Source: Lentzea sp. NBRC 102530 (GTDB taxonomy: Bacteria; Actinomycetota; Actinomycetes; Mycobacteriales; Pseudonocardiaceae). Taken from it: a DNA stretch of 64,000 bases. The notes under the pieces are model-generated. The model was not told the origin of the DNA, ran no database searches, and worked only from the letters and a program-made list of their open reading frames with translations. Positions within the stretch are counted from its first letter, which is position 1, and each line of letters opens with the position of its first letter. Shown in pieces: positions 34,459-42,173 of this stretch. Where the stretch lies: assembly GCF_030269365.1 (NCBI RefSeq), contig NZ_BSTF01000025.1, forward strand, positions 37,313 through 101,312. The letters are read 5' to 3'. Both the position numbers and the translations under genes were made by a program.

Positions 34459-34934
34459 TCACCACCACCCGCCTGGACCTGCTCCCCCTGACGCCGGAGC
34501 ACGCCCCCGAGATGGCAGGCGTCCTGGCGGACCGGGCGCTCCACACGTTCATCGGCGGCGCCCCGCTCTCCCCGGAAGCCCTCCAGACCCGCTACGAACG
34601 CCTGGCCGCGGGCTCCCCCGATCCCGCCCAGCGCTGGCTCAACTGGGTGATCTCGCTGCGCGAGGAGGCGTGCCTCGCCGGCACCGTCCAGGCGACGATC
34701 ACCGGCCTCACCGCCGAGATCGCCTGGGTCGTCGGCACACCGTGGCAGGGCCGCGGCATCGCCCGCGAAGCCGCCCAGGGCCTGGTCACGTGGCTGCGCA
34801 CGCAACCGGTCGACGCCGTGATCGCCCACGTCCACCCGGACCACCACGCGTCGGCCGCCGTCGCGGCCGCGGCCGGTCTCAGCCGCACCGACGAGGTCGA
34901 CGACGGCGAGATCCGCTGGCGGCTGCTCCTCTAG
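34455..34934 (+). CDS. GNAT-family N-acetyltransferase
   Basis: The 159-residue acetyltransferase has the acetyl-CoA loop in WVVGTPWQGRGIAREAAQGL (Q/RxxGxG/A motif) and IAHVHPDHHASAAVAAAAGL near the C-terminus. It is close to the RimJ/RimL branch. Its ATG overlaps the TetR stop, so the two are translated together. Together with the methyltransferase this could be a small antibiotic-modification regulon, but the substrate cannot be inferred. Confidence 0.82.
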   Translation: MITTTRLDLLPLTPEHAPEMAGVLADRALHTFIGGAPLSPEALQTRYERLAAGSPDPAQRWLNWVISLREEACLAGTVQATITGLTAEIAWVVGTPWQGRGIAREAAQGLVTWLRTQPVDAVIAHVHPDHHASAAVAAAAGLSRTDEVDDGEIRWRLLL

Positions 34935-35416
34935 GCCATGAGCTGGCCGACCCGCCGCGCGAGGTCCGCGACCTCGTCGTCGGGCAGGTCGAGCACGCCG
35001 CGCGACGCCTCGAAGACGGCGATCTGCTGCTCCTCGTAGGGCACGCCGGGCGGCAACGGCGCGAGGTGCCAGTGGACGTGCCGGTTGGCCTGCTGGCTGC
35101 CGAGCGACAGCACGTAGAGCCGTTCGACGGGCAGCACCGCGCTCAGCGCCGTGCCCGCCCGGTGCACCACGTGCTGGATGGCGGCGTACTCGTCGGGGGT
35201 GAAGTCGGTGATGGCGTGCTCGCGGTGCTCGACGGGCGCGACGAGGAAGTGGCCGGCCACCGAGGGGAACCTGCTCGCGAAGACGATCGCGACGTCGTCC
35301 CGGTAGGCGACGTGGTGCGGGTAGTCCGGGTTGCCGGCGAGCAGCTCGCAGACGAAGCAGGCCCTGCGGGTCAGGGCGAGGTAGCTGTCGGAGTCCAGGG
35401 TGACGCGGCTGGTCAT
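34931..35416 (-). CDS. HIT-family hydrolase
   Basis: The 161-residue protein has the histidine triad NRHVHWHLAPLP (HxHxH) near the C-terminal third. An N-terminal CFVCELL pair is typical of zinc-binding HIT proteins. The family hydrolyses nucleotide phosphoesters or phosphoramidates. It converges with the acetyltransferase (4-base overlap of stops). Confidence 0.85.
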   Translation of the reverse strand: MTSRVTLDSDSYLALTRRACFVCELLAGNPDYPHHVAYRDDVAIVFASRFPSVAGHFLVAPVEHREHAITDFTPDEYAAIQHVVHRAGTALSAVLPVERLYVLSLGSQQANRHVHWHLAPLPPGVPYEEQQIAVFEASRGVLDLPDDEVADLARRVGQLMA

Positions 35417-35526
35417 GATCCACGTGTACCCGACCGGCGTTGTTGACAGTTGCCGTTGCGAAATATCGGGGAGCAGTGACGGACATATGCCGCCGAGGAG
35501 TTGTCCGTCACCAGGAGAGGCCTCCC

Positions 35527-38500
35527 TTGAAACCTCATCTCCCCCTCGCCGCGGCCGGTCTCGTGCTGGCCTCGGTCCTGTGCGGCGTCACCCCCGCCGC
35601 CGCGACCACGGCCGGCACCGACCAGCCGGTACGAACCCAGCAGCGCTGGCTCACCCTCATCACGGGCGACCAGGTGCTGACCGACGACAGAGGCAAGCCG
35701 CTGCAGTTCAAGGCCGCACCAGGCCGTGAACACATCCTCGTCACCACGAGAGAGGACGGCGCGCATCTGTACGCCGTGCCCGCCGACGTCGAGCCGTTGA
35801 TCGCCGAGGGTCGGGTCGACCGGCGCCTGTTCGACCTCGCGTTGCTGAGCAAGCCCGAGTACGCGCGGCACGACGGCCTCAAGGTGCTCGTGTCGCAGGG
35901 ATCCGGGCTCGCGGCCGCACGGTCGTTCAGCCGCATCGGCGTCGACGCCGTCACGGTCACGGCCGAGTCCGCGCCGACCGTGTGGAAGTCGCTCACCACC
36001 GCCCGCACCGCGAGCACCACGATCTGGCTCGACGCGGTGCGCAGGGCGGCGCTCGACCGCAGCACCGCGCAGATCGGCGCACCGCAGGCGTGGCAGGCCG
36101 GGCTCGACGGCACCGGCGTGAAGATCGCCGTGCTGGACACCGGCGTCGACAACACGCACCCGGACCTCGCCACGCAGGAGATCGCGGAACGCAACTTCAC
36201 CGACTCCCCCGACAACCAGGACCGGGTCGGGCACGGCACGCACGTCGCGTCCATCGCGGCCGGCACCGGCGCGAAGTCGGGCGGGAAGTTCCGGGGTGTG
36301 GCGCCGGGCGCGCGCATCCTCGACGGCAAGGTGCTCGGCGACGACGGGTCCGGGTACGAGTCCGGCATCCTCGCGGGCATCGAGTGGGCCGTCGAGCAGC
36401 AGGCGGACGTCGTCAACATGAGCCTCGGCGGCGAGGACGGCCCGCTGCTCGACCCGATGGAGGTGCTGATCAACCGGCTCTCCCAGGAGACCGGCACGTT
36501 GTTCGTCATCGCGGCGGGCAACGCGGGACCGAACTCCGTCGGTTCCCCCGGCAGTGCGGACGCCGCGCTGACCGTCGGCGCCGTCGACCGCGGCGACGCG
36601 CTCGCGGGCTTCTCCAGCACCGGTCCGCGCGTCGGGGACGGTGCGATCAAGCCGGACATCACCGCTCCCGGCGTCGGCATCGGCGCCGCGGCCGCAGGCA
36701 GGCTCGGCGAGACCAGGCCCAGCCCGGCCGAGGGGTACATCTCGCTCGACGGCACGTCGATGGCCACCCCGCACGTCGCGGGCGCGGCGGCGATCCTCGC
36801 GCAGCAGCACCCGGACTGGCGCGGCGAGGAGATCAAGGCCGCGCTGATGGCGTCGGCCAAGCCGGGCGCGCACACCCCGTTCGAACAGGGCGCCGGTCGC
36901 ACGGACGTCGGCAGGGCGACCACCCAGCTGGTCACCTCGGGGGCGGTCTCGTTCGGCACGGCGCTGTGGCCGCACCACGACGACGTCCCGGTCACCAAGA
37001 ACGTCGTCTACACCAACAAGGGCGACCAGCCGGTCACCCTCACGCTCAAGCTCGACACCACGGCACCGCAGGGCTTCTTCACGCTGAAGGACGCCACCGT
37101 GACCGTGCCCGCACACGGCACGGCCACCACCACCCTGACCGCTGACACCAAACTCGGCGGCGACGCGTCCGGCACGTTCAGCGCGTACGTCAACGCGAGC
37201 GGCGGCGGCCAGTCCGTGACGACACCTGCGGCCGTGACGCGCGAAGCCGAGCGCTACAGCCTCACGATCAAGACGATCGGCCGCGACGGCAAGCCCGCCG
37301 CGAACTGGGGCGCGAGCCTGCAGGGCGTCACCGGCGAGGCGAAGGGCGCGTTCGCCGGACTCGGCGCCGGCCTGGAGACCCTCCGCGTCGCCAAGGGCCG
37401 CTACCTGCTCAACGGCCACGAGTGGGTCAGCCCGGACCAGCCGAACCCGTACTACACCTGGTTCAACGGCACGAACATCGACATCACGAAGGACACCACG
37501 ATCACGCTCGACGCGCGCCAGGCCAAGCCCGTCGACATCTCCCTGCCCGGCAAGCCGGCCGAACGGCACTCCTACGTCCGGGTCGGCCACAAGGTCCCGG
37601 ACATGGAGTACGGCTTCGGCCTGCTGGGCGTGCCGCTGAGCGTCCTCAGCACCGCGCACGTCGGTCCCGAGGGCAGGTCCGGCGAGATGAACGAGCTGGT
37701 CATCGCCTCCTACACCGGCGCGGACCACGAGGAGTTCCACGTCGTCGACCAGAACACCACGCTCACGAAGTTCTGGACGGGCTATCGCAAGCAGCTCAAG
37801 CAGAAGGACCTCGTGACCATCGAGGCGCGGGCGGGCACCACCGCGCCCGACCGCACCGGCTACCTGCACGCCCAGGCCGAGGTCGGGGACAGCCCGCTGT
37901 TCGGCGTCGCGTTCGGCTACGCCCTGCCGCACACCCGGAAGGTGAACCTCGCATCCCCCACCAACACCTGGAGCCTGCGCTTCGAACAGGACCACGGCGA
38001 GGCGTCCGAGGCGTACTGGAACTCCCCGAACGAGCAGTTCACACCGGGCCGCACCTACAAGAAGACGTTCAACACCGGCGTCTTCGGCCCGCTGCTGACC
38101 GACGAACGCCGCGTGGGCCTCTTCCGCGACGGCGACGTCCTGTTCGGCAGCCTGCCGTTCTTCGCCGACGGGCAGGGCCGCTCCGGCGGTTCCGTCGTCG
38201 ACTCGGGGTCGACGGTGCTCAAGCGCGACGGAAAGGTCGTCGACTCGACCGACCGCCCGCTCGACCTGGAGACGTTCTTCTCGCTGCCCGCGACGCCCGG
38301 TCGCTACGAGCTGACCACCACCGCGACCCGCTCGGGCGTGGCGGCGATCAGCACCTCGGTCACCACGACGTGGGGCTTCGACTCGGCCACGACCCCGGGC
38401 GTCACGCAGGTGCCGTTGTCGATGGTCCGGTTCACCCCGGACCTCGCCCTCGACGGGACCCTGCCCGCACACCGGTTCCAGCAGATCCCGCTGACCGTGC

Positions 38501-38697
38501 AGGGCAAGACGAGGTCGTTGTCCGTGCAGGTGTCCTACGACAAGGGCAAGTCCTGGCTGAAGGCGCTGGTCGTCGGCAACGCCGCCTACGTCGTCAACCC
38601 CGGCCGCGGCGGCAGCGTCTCGTTGCGCGCCACGGCCACCGGCAGGGGCGGTGACTCGGTCACCCAGACCGTGCTCAACGCCTACCTGACCAGGTAG
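35527..38697 (+). CDS. Secreted S8 family serine peptidase (subtilase), second copy
   Basis: This 1056-residue precursor is a paralogue of the gene at 22383-25481. The start is TTG 35527 with AGGAGAGG 7 bases before it. The signal peptide is ~1-29 (HLPLAAAGLVLASVLCGVTP then AAA). The triad is Asp204 (KIAVLDTGVDNTHPDL), His236 (GHGTHVASIAAG) and Ser411 (DGTSMATPHVAGAAAI), with FVIAAGNAGPNS. A ~600-residue beta-rich C-terminal region follows. No anchor is seen, so it is probably released into the medium. Confidence 0.92.
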   Translation: MKPHLPLAAAGLVLASVLCGVTPAAATTAGTDQPVRTQQRWLTLITGDQVLTDDRGKPLQFKAAPGREHILVTTREDGAHLYAVPADVEPLIAEGRVDRRLFDLALLSKPEYARHDGLKVLVSQGSGLAAARSFSRIGVDAVTVTAESAPTVWKSLTTARTASTTIWLDAVRRAALDRSTAQIGAPQAWQAGLDGTGVKIAVLDTGVDNTHPDLATQEIAERNFTDSPDNQDRVGHGTHVASIAAGTGAKSGGKFRGVAPGARILDGKVLGDDGSGYESGILAGIEWAVEQQADVVNMSLGGEDGPLLDPMEVLINRLSQETGTLFVIAAGNAGPNSVGSPGSADAALTVGAVDRGDALAGFSSTGPRVGDGAIKPDITAPGVGIGAAAAGRLGETRPSPAEGYISLDGTSMATPHVAGAAAILAQQHPDWRGEEIKAALMASAKPGAHTPFEQGAGRTDVGRATTQLVTSGAVSFGTALWPHHDDVPVTKNVVYTNKGDQPVTLTLKLDTTAPQGFFTLKDATVTVPAHGTATTTLTADTKLGGDASGTFSAYVNASGGGQSVTTPAAVTREAERYSLTIKTIGRDGKPAANWGASLQGVTGEAKGAFAGLGAGLETLRVAKGRYLLNGHEWVSPDQPNPYYTWFNGTNIDITKDTTITLDARQAKPVDISLPGKPAERHSYVRVGHKVPDMEYGFGLLGVPLSVLSTAHVGPEGRSGEMNELVIASYTGADHEEFHVVDQNTTLTKFWTGYRKQLKQKDLVTIEARAGTTAPDRTGYLHAQAEVGDSPLFGVAFGYALPHTRKVNLASPTNTWSLRFEQDHGEASEAYWNSPNEQFTPGRTYKKTFNTGVFGPLLTDERRVGLFRDGDVLFGSLPFFADGQGRSGGSVVDSGSTVLKRDGKVVDSTDRPLDLETFFSLPATPGRYELTTTATRSGVAAISTSVTTTWGFDSATTPGVTQVPLSMVRFTPDLALDGTLPAHRFQQIPLTVQGKTRSLSVQVSYDKGKSWLKALVVGNAAYVVNPGRGGSVSLRATATGRGGDSVTQTVLNAYLTR

Positions 38698-38705
38698 GAC
38701 GGAAC

Positions 38706-38734
38706 GGCGGTGCGTCCCGGAGGGGCGCACCGCC
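38706..38734. terminator. Bidirectional terminator after the second subtilase
   Basis: GGCGGTGCG-tcccggaggggc-style hairpin: arms GGCGGTGCG (38706-38714) and CGCACCGCC (38726-38734) form a perfect 9-bp stem. It lies between the subtilase stop and the convergent stop of the membrane protein gene. Confidence 0.7.
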
Positions 38735-38736
38735 TC

Positions 38737-39468
38737 TCACCGTCCGGGGAACGCCTCGTCGTAGACCGCGCGCAGCCCGGGTTCGTCGGGTCCGCTGTAG
38801 CCGCAGCCCATCACGCGCAGGTCGCTGGCCGCGACGAGGTAGGTCCTGCCCGTCTCGGGCTCGAACCCGGCGAGCACCGGCGCGGTGGCGGTGTTGCGGA
38901 CCTCGACGAGATCGGCCTCACCGAGCCACGCCCGCCGCACCTGCAACGTCACGACGTTGCCCTCGATCTTCAGCACGGTCGCCTCGAACGCCATCTGCGC
39001 GCTCTCCCGCAGCACTGCCGCCTCGGGTGCGCGGCAGCGGACCTCCGGATCGACCGGGGCGTCCGCCAGCACCGCGACCGTGGTCTTGCGCCCGTCCGAC
39101 GAGGTCGTCGTCGGCGCCGACGCCGTGGTGGTGCCGGTCGGCGGCGCGACGCTCGTGGTCAGCCTGCCGCCGCTGGTGTCGGGCAGCCCCGACCCGTTCG
39201 CGAGCCCCGGTCGCGTCGAGGTCGGCAACGCGACCTCGGACCGCGGCACCGGTGCGTTCCCGTCGTCGTCCACCAGGAGCACCCCGGCCACGACGGCGAC
39301 GACCGCGGCCGCCCCGACGAGCACCGGCAGCCTCCGCAGGGCGAACCGGGGTTCCACCGGAACCGCGGCACCGGCGAGGAGCCGGCGCGCCTCGTCCTCG
39401 GGCAACGGCCGCAGCGAGGCGGCGGGATCGGCGCGGCGCATCCGGTCGCGCAGGTCGTCGTCGGTCAT
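38737..39468 (-). CDS. Membrane-anchored partner of the ECF sigma factor
   Basis: The 243-residue protein has a ~47-residue cytosolic part (MTDDDLRDRMRRADPAASLR), one transmembrane helix (LPVLVGAAAVVAVVAGVLLV) and a Thr/Pro-rich linker. The extracytosolic domain carries cysteines in VRCRAPEAAVL and VMGCGYSGPD. Its ATG overlaps the sigma-factor stop (ATGA). Position and topology suggest an anti-sigma factor, but the zinc HxxxCxxC motif is absent, so it may be a sensor of another kind. Confidence 0.75.
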   Translation of the reverse strand: MTDDDLRDRMRRADPAASLRPLPEDEARRLLAGAAVPVEPRFALRRLPVLVGAAAVVAVVAGVLLVDDDGNAPVPRSEVALPTSTRPGLANGSGLPDTSGGRLTTSVAPPTGTTTASAPTTTSSDGRKTTVAVLADAPVDPEVRCRAPEAAVLRESAQMAFEATVLKIEGNVVTLQVRRAWLGEADLVEVRNTATAPVLAGFEPETGRTYLVAASDLRVMGCGYSGPDEPGLRAVYDEAFPGR

Positions 39469-39980
39469 GGCCGCTCTCCTTCCGCCTGCTCGTCCAGCAG
39501 GGACTTCAACTTCCGGCGCGCCCGGTGCAGGCGGATGCTGACCGCGTTGGCGCTCATCCCGACCACCAGGGCGATCTCCGCGGGCCCGAGTTCCTCCCAC
39601 GCCCAGAGCCGCACGAGCTCGGCGTCCACCTCGGACAGCCGCGCGAGCGCCCTGGCGAGCCCCGGATCCGGGTCGTCCCTGGCGGGCGCGTGCTCGGGCG
39701 GTCTCGCGAGCTGCCAGATCCGCACCAGCAACCGGTCCTGCCGCCGCCGCGCCCGGTCGGCGTTGGCGAGGCAGTTGCGCGCCACGGCGTACGCCCAGGC
39801 CAGCGGCTCGGCCGGCATCTCGGCCCGGCGCCGCCACGCCACCAGCAACGTCTCGGACAGCACGTCGTCCGCGGTCGCCGCGTCGGTCCGGCGCGCGAGG
39901 TACCGGCGCAGCGGCTCGATCAGCTCCTGCGCTACGGCGTCGAAACCCGTCCGGCGCGGTTCCACGTCCACCTGCTCCAC
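39465..39980 (-). CDS. ECF RNA polymerase sigma factor
   Basis: The 171-residue sigma-70 family protein has region 2 (YLARRTDAATADDVLSETLL, then AWRRRAEMPAEPLAWAYAVA) and region 4 (LSEVDAELVRLWAWEELGPA, VVGMSANAVSIRLHRARRKL). The start is GTG 39980. It is co-translated with the membrane protein downstream, the usual sigma/anti-sigma arrangement. The regulon is unknown. Confidence 0.88.
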   Translation of the reverse strand: MEQVDVEPRRTGFDAVAQELIEPLRRYLARRTDAATADDVLSETLLVAWRRRAEMPAEPLAWAYAVARNCLANADRARRRQDRLLVRIWQLARPPEHAPARDDPDPGLARALARLSEVDAELVRLWAWEELGPAEIALVVGMSANAVSIRLHRARRKLKSLLDEQAEGERP

Positions 39981-40026
39981 CCCGGGTCATGTCCGGCAGG
40001 ACGCCCGGTCTTTCACCTCGCTCCGG

Positions 40027-40674
40027 TCAGTTCTCGTCGTCCGGAGGAGGCACGTCCCCGATCAGGTCGCGCGACACCTGTGCGTGGGCGAGCCTGCGGA
40101 CGGCCTTGAGCACGGTGTCGCCGACGATCGTGCCGATGACCATCGCCTCGATGACCGCGTCGCGCGAACCCTGCCGGGCGATGTACTCGACGTCGGCCTG
40201 CGCGATGATCTTCAGCCCCTCCAGGTAGGGGTCGAGCAGGTCCCCCATGTGGTCGTGCCCGACGGACCTGGCGACCGACAGCGCCGCGGCCAGCATGTGG
40301 GTCACGTTCGACTCGGTGACGTCGGCGCACTCCTCCTCGCCCTGCCGCTCGAAGAACGCCTGAACGTCCGCGACGGCGAGCGGGTCGAGGTCGACCGCGC
40401 TCGGCTGGCTGATGGCCTCCTGCACCGCGCCGAGCTTGGTGTGCAGCGACTCGCGGGTGTCGATGGCCGTGAGGACGTCACGCACCGAGGCGATCGACAG
40501 TCCTCCGACGTCCATCAGGGCACGCACCAGCCGCAGCCGCCGCAGGTGCTCGTCGTCGTAATGAGCCTGGTTCGGGCTGGTCAGCACGCCGGCGGGCAGC
40601 AGTCCCTCACGCAGGTAGTACTTGATCGTCGGCACCGGGACGCCGCTCTTCTTCGCAAGCTCGCCAACACGCAT
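40027..40674 (-). CDS. MerR-family transcriptional regulator
   Basis: The 215-residue protein has a winged-helix N-terminus (MRVGELAKKSGVPVPTIKYY, LREGLLP) and a helical effector domain of ~140 residues. No cysteine cluster is present, so metal sensing is unlikely; small-molecule sensing is more plausible. It is divergent from a two-gene membrane operon over a perfect 22-bp palindrome, its probable site. Confidence 0.88.
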   Translation of the reverse strand: MRVGELAKKSGVPVPTIKYYLREGLLPAGVLTSPNQAHYDDEHLRRLRLVRALMDVGGLSIASVRDVLTAIDTRESLHTKLGAVQEAISQPSAVDLDPLAVADVQAFFERQGEEECADVTESNVTHMLAAALSVARSVGHDHMGDLLDPYLEGLKIIAQADVEYIARQGSRDAVIEAMVIGTIVGDTVLKAVRRLAHAQVSRDLIGDVPPPDDEN

Positions 40675-40700
40675 ATGGATAGTGTACCTTCCCGTTTATC

Positions 40701-40722
40701 GATAGTGGAGATCTCCACTATC
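40701..40722. promoter_or_regulatory. Perfect 22-bp palindrome, MerR operator
   Basis: The arms GATAGTGGAGA and TCTCCACTATC meet without a spacer, giving a perfect 22-bp palindrome 23 bases before the ATG of the membrane operon. A related GGATAGTGTACC lies just downstream of the MerR start at ~40675-40686. MerR activators bind such symmetric sites between promoter elements. Confidence 0.75.
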
Positions 40723-40744
40723 CATTCCGTAGCAGGGGGCTCCG

Positions 40745-41635
40745 ATGCTGAAGGCCATGCAGAACTGGCACCGCCCGTTAGTCGTCTTCGGATGGGCGAT
40801 GGTGGTGCTGATCCCGATCGCGCTCGTCGGACTCCTGATCGACGACCGCACGGTGGTGAACTCGCCGATCTGGCTCAAGCCGTTCAAGTTCGCCGTGTCG
40901 CTCGCGCTCTACTCGTTCACGCTCGCCTGGCTGCTCACGTTCCTGCGGCGGTTCCAGCGCGTCGGCTGGTGGGCGGGCACGGTGCTGACGGCGGCCGGCG
41001 CGGCCGAGATGGTCGTGATCGTCGGTCAGGTGATCCGCGGCAGGCGCAGCCACTTCAACTTCGAGACGCCGCTCGACACCGCGCTGTTCTCGATCATGGG
41101 CTCGACCATCGTGGTGCTGTGGGTGACCCACGCGATCGTCGCGATCCTGCTGTGGCGCACGGACATCGAGAACAAGGCGTTCTCCTGGTCCATCCGGCTC
41201 GGGCTCGCGATCTCGTTCCTGGGCCTCGGCGTCGGGTTCCTGATGACCAGCCCGAAGCCCGGCCAGGCGCTCGACGGCGACACGCTCGGCTCGCACACGA
41301 TCGGCGCGCCCGACGGCGGCGCCTACATGGCGGTCACCGGCTGGAGCACCGAGCACGGCGACCTGCGCGTCGGGCACTTCATCGGCATGCACGCCCTGCA
41401 GGTGCTGCCACTGCTGATCGCACTGCTCGGCCGCCGCGCCAACGCCAGGATCGCCTGGGTGCTCAGCGGGTCGTTCCTGGGGATCTTCCTGCTCGTGACC
41501 TGGCAGGCGCTGCGCGGCCAGTCCCTCGTCCAGCCGGACGGCACGACGTTGCTCGCGCTGGCCGGAATCGTCGCCGCGACCGCACTGGGACTGGTGTGGG
41601 CGCGCGAAACCCAGAAGGAGCTCGTGCCCGCATGA
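40745..41635 (+). CDS. Polytopic membrane protein of unknown function
   Basis: The 296-residue protein has about seven transmembrane helices (for example LVVFGWAMVVLIPIALVGLL, ALFSIMGSTIVVLWVTHAIV, WVLSGSFLGIFLLVTW). It contains SPIWLKPFKFAVSLALYSFT and a charged, His-containing loop (STEHGDLRVGHFIGMHALQV). It belongs to a common but unnamed actinobacterial family. Its stop overlaps the next start. It is probably activated by the divergent MerR. Confidence 0.75.
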   Translation: MLKAMQNWHRPLVVFGWAMVVLIPIALVGLLIDDRTVVNSPIWLKPFKFAVSLALYSFTLAWLLTFLRRFQRVGWWAGTVLTAAGAAEMVVIVGQVIRGRRSHFNFETPLDTALFSIMGSTIVVLWVTHAIVAILLWRTDIENKAFSWSIRLGLAISFLGLGVGFLMTSPKPGQALDGDTLGSHTIGAPDGGAYMAVTGWSTEHGDLRVGHFIGMHALQVLPLLIALLGRRANARIAWVLSGSFLGIFLLVTWQALRGQSLVQPDGTTLLALAGIVAATALGLVWARETQKELVPA

Positions 41636-42081
41636 CCGCCCTGCTGTTCGACCTGACGTTCCTGGTGGCCGCGCCGTTCTGGGCGCTCATGATCCTCGCG
41701 CCCAAGTGGTCGTGGACGCAGAAGATCGCCGAGTCGTACCTGATCGTGCTGCCACCCGCCCTGATCTACGTCGTGCTGCTGGTCCCCGAGCTGACCACGG
41801 TGCTGCCGCTGGTCACCCGGCCCGAGCTCGGGCCGCTGGCGGAGTACCTGGCCACTCCCGCCGGCACCGCGCTGGTGTGGGCGCACATGCTCGCGTGGGA
41901 CCTGTTCGTCGGCCGCTGGATGTACCTCGAGGGACGCCGGCTCGACGTCCACCCGCTCGTCATGGCACCCGTTCTGGTGATCACGATCCTGCTCGCCCCG
42001 GTCGGGTTGCCGCTGTTCCTGATCATCCGCAAGGTGTGTGACACAACCAACAGGGGTACCGCAGTGGTTACTGGCCAGTAA
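41632..42081 (+). CDS. ABA4-like (DUF4281) membrane protein
   Basis: The 149-residue, four-helix protein resembles the ABA4-like family: FLVAAPFWALMILAPKWSWT, VWAHMLAWDLFVGRWMYLEG and VLVITILLAPVGLPLFLIIR. In plants ABA4 is needed for neoxanthin formation; bacterial functions are unknown. It is co-translated with the upstream seven-helix protein (ATGA). The pair under MerR control may be a stress or lipid/carotenoid membrane function; that is inference. Confidence 0.78.
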   Translation: MTALLFDLTFLVAAPFWALMILAPKWSWTQKIAESYLIVLPPALIYVVLLVPELTTVLPLVTRPELGPLAEYLATPAGTALVWAHMLAWDLFVGRWMYLEGRRLDVHPLVMAPVLVITILLAPVGLPLFLIIRKVCDTTNRGTAVVTGQ

Positions 42082-42102
42082 CTAGGGTTAGAGTTGGCGT
42101 TA

Positions 42103-42138
42103 CCGACCGGTAGGGATGTCGCGCAGCCCGACCGGTAG
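42103..42138. promoter_or_regulatory. Two direct copies of CCGACCGGTAG before fadAB
   Basis: CCGACCGGTAG occurs at 42103-42113 and 42128-42138, 25 bases apart start to start. The first sits in the imperfect palindrome TACCG-AC-CGGTA. Such sites before beta-oxidation genes are typically bound by TetR-family acyl-CoA sensors. The repeats lie 36-71 bases before the fadA GTG, where the promoter would be. Confidence 0.55.
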
Positions 42139-42173
42139 TGGACAGAGTTGTCACCACAAGTGGAGGAGACGCC

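Noticed and set aside
35413..38730. 1105-codon minus-strand frame across the second subtilase
   Set aside because: It is antisense to a gene with a full catalytic triad and signal peptide; no independent support.
38710..42081. 1123-codon plus-strand frame ending in the ABA4-like protein
   Set aside because: Only the last 149 codons are real; the rest is antisense to the sigma, membrane-partner and MerR genes and out of frame with the seven-helix gene.
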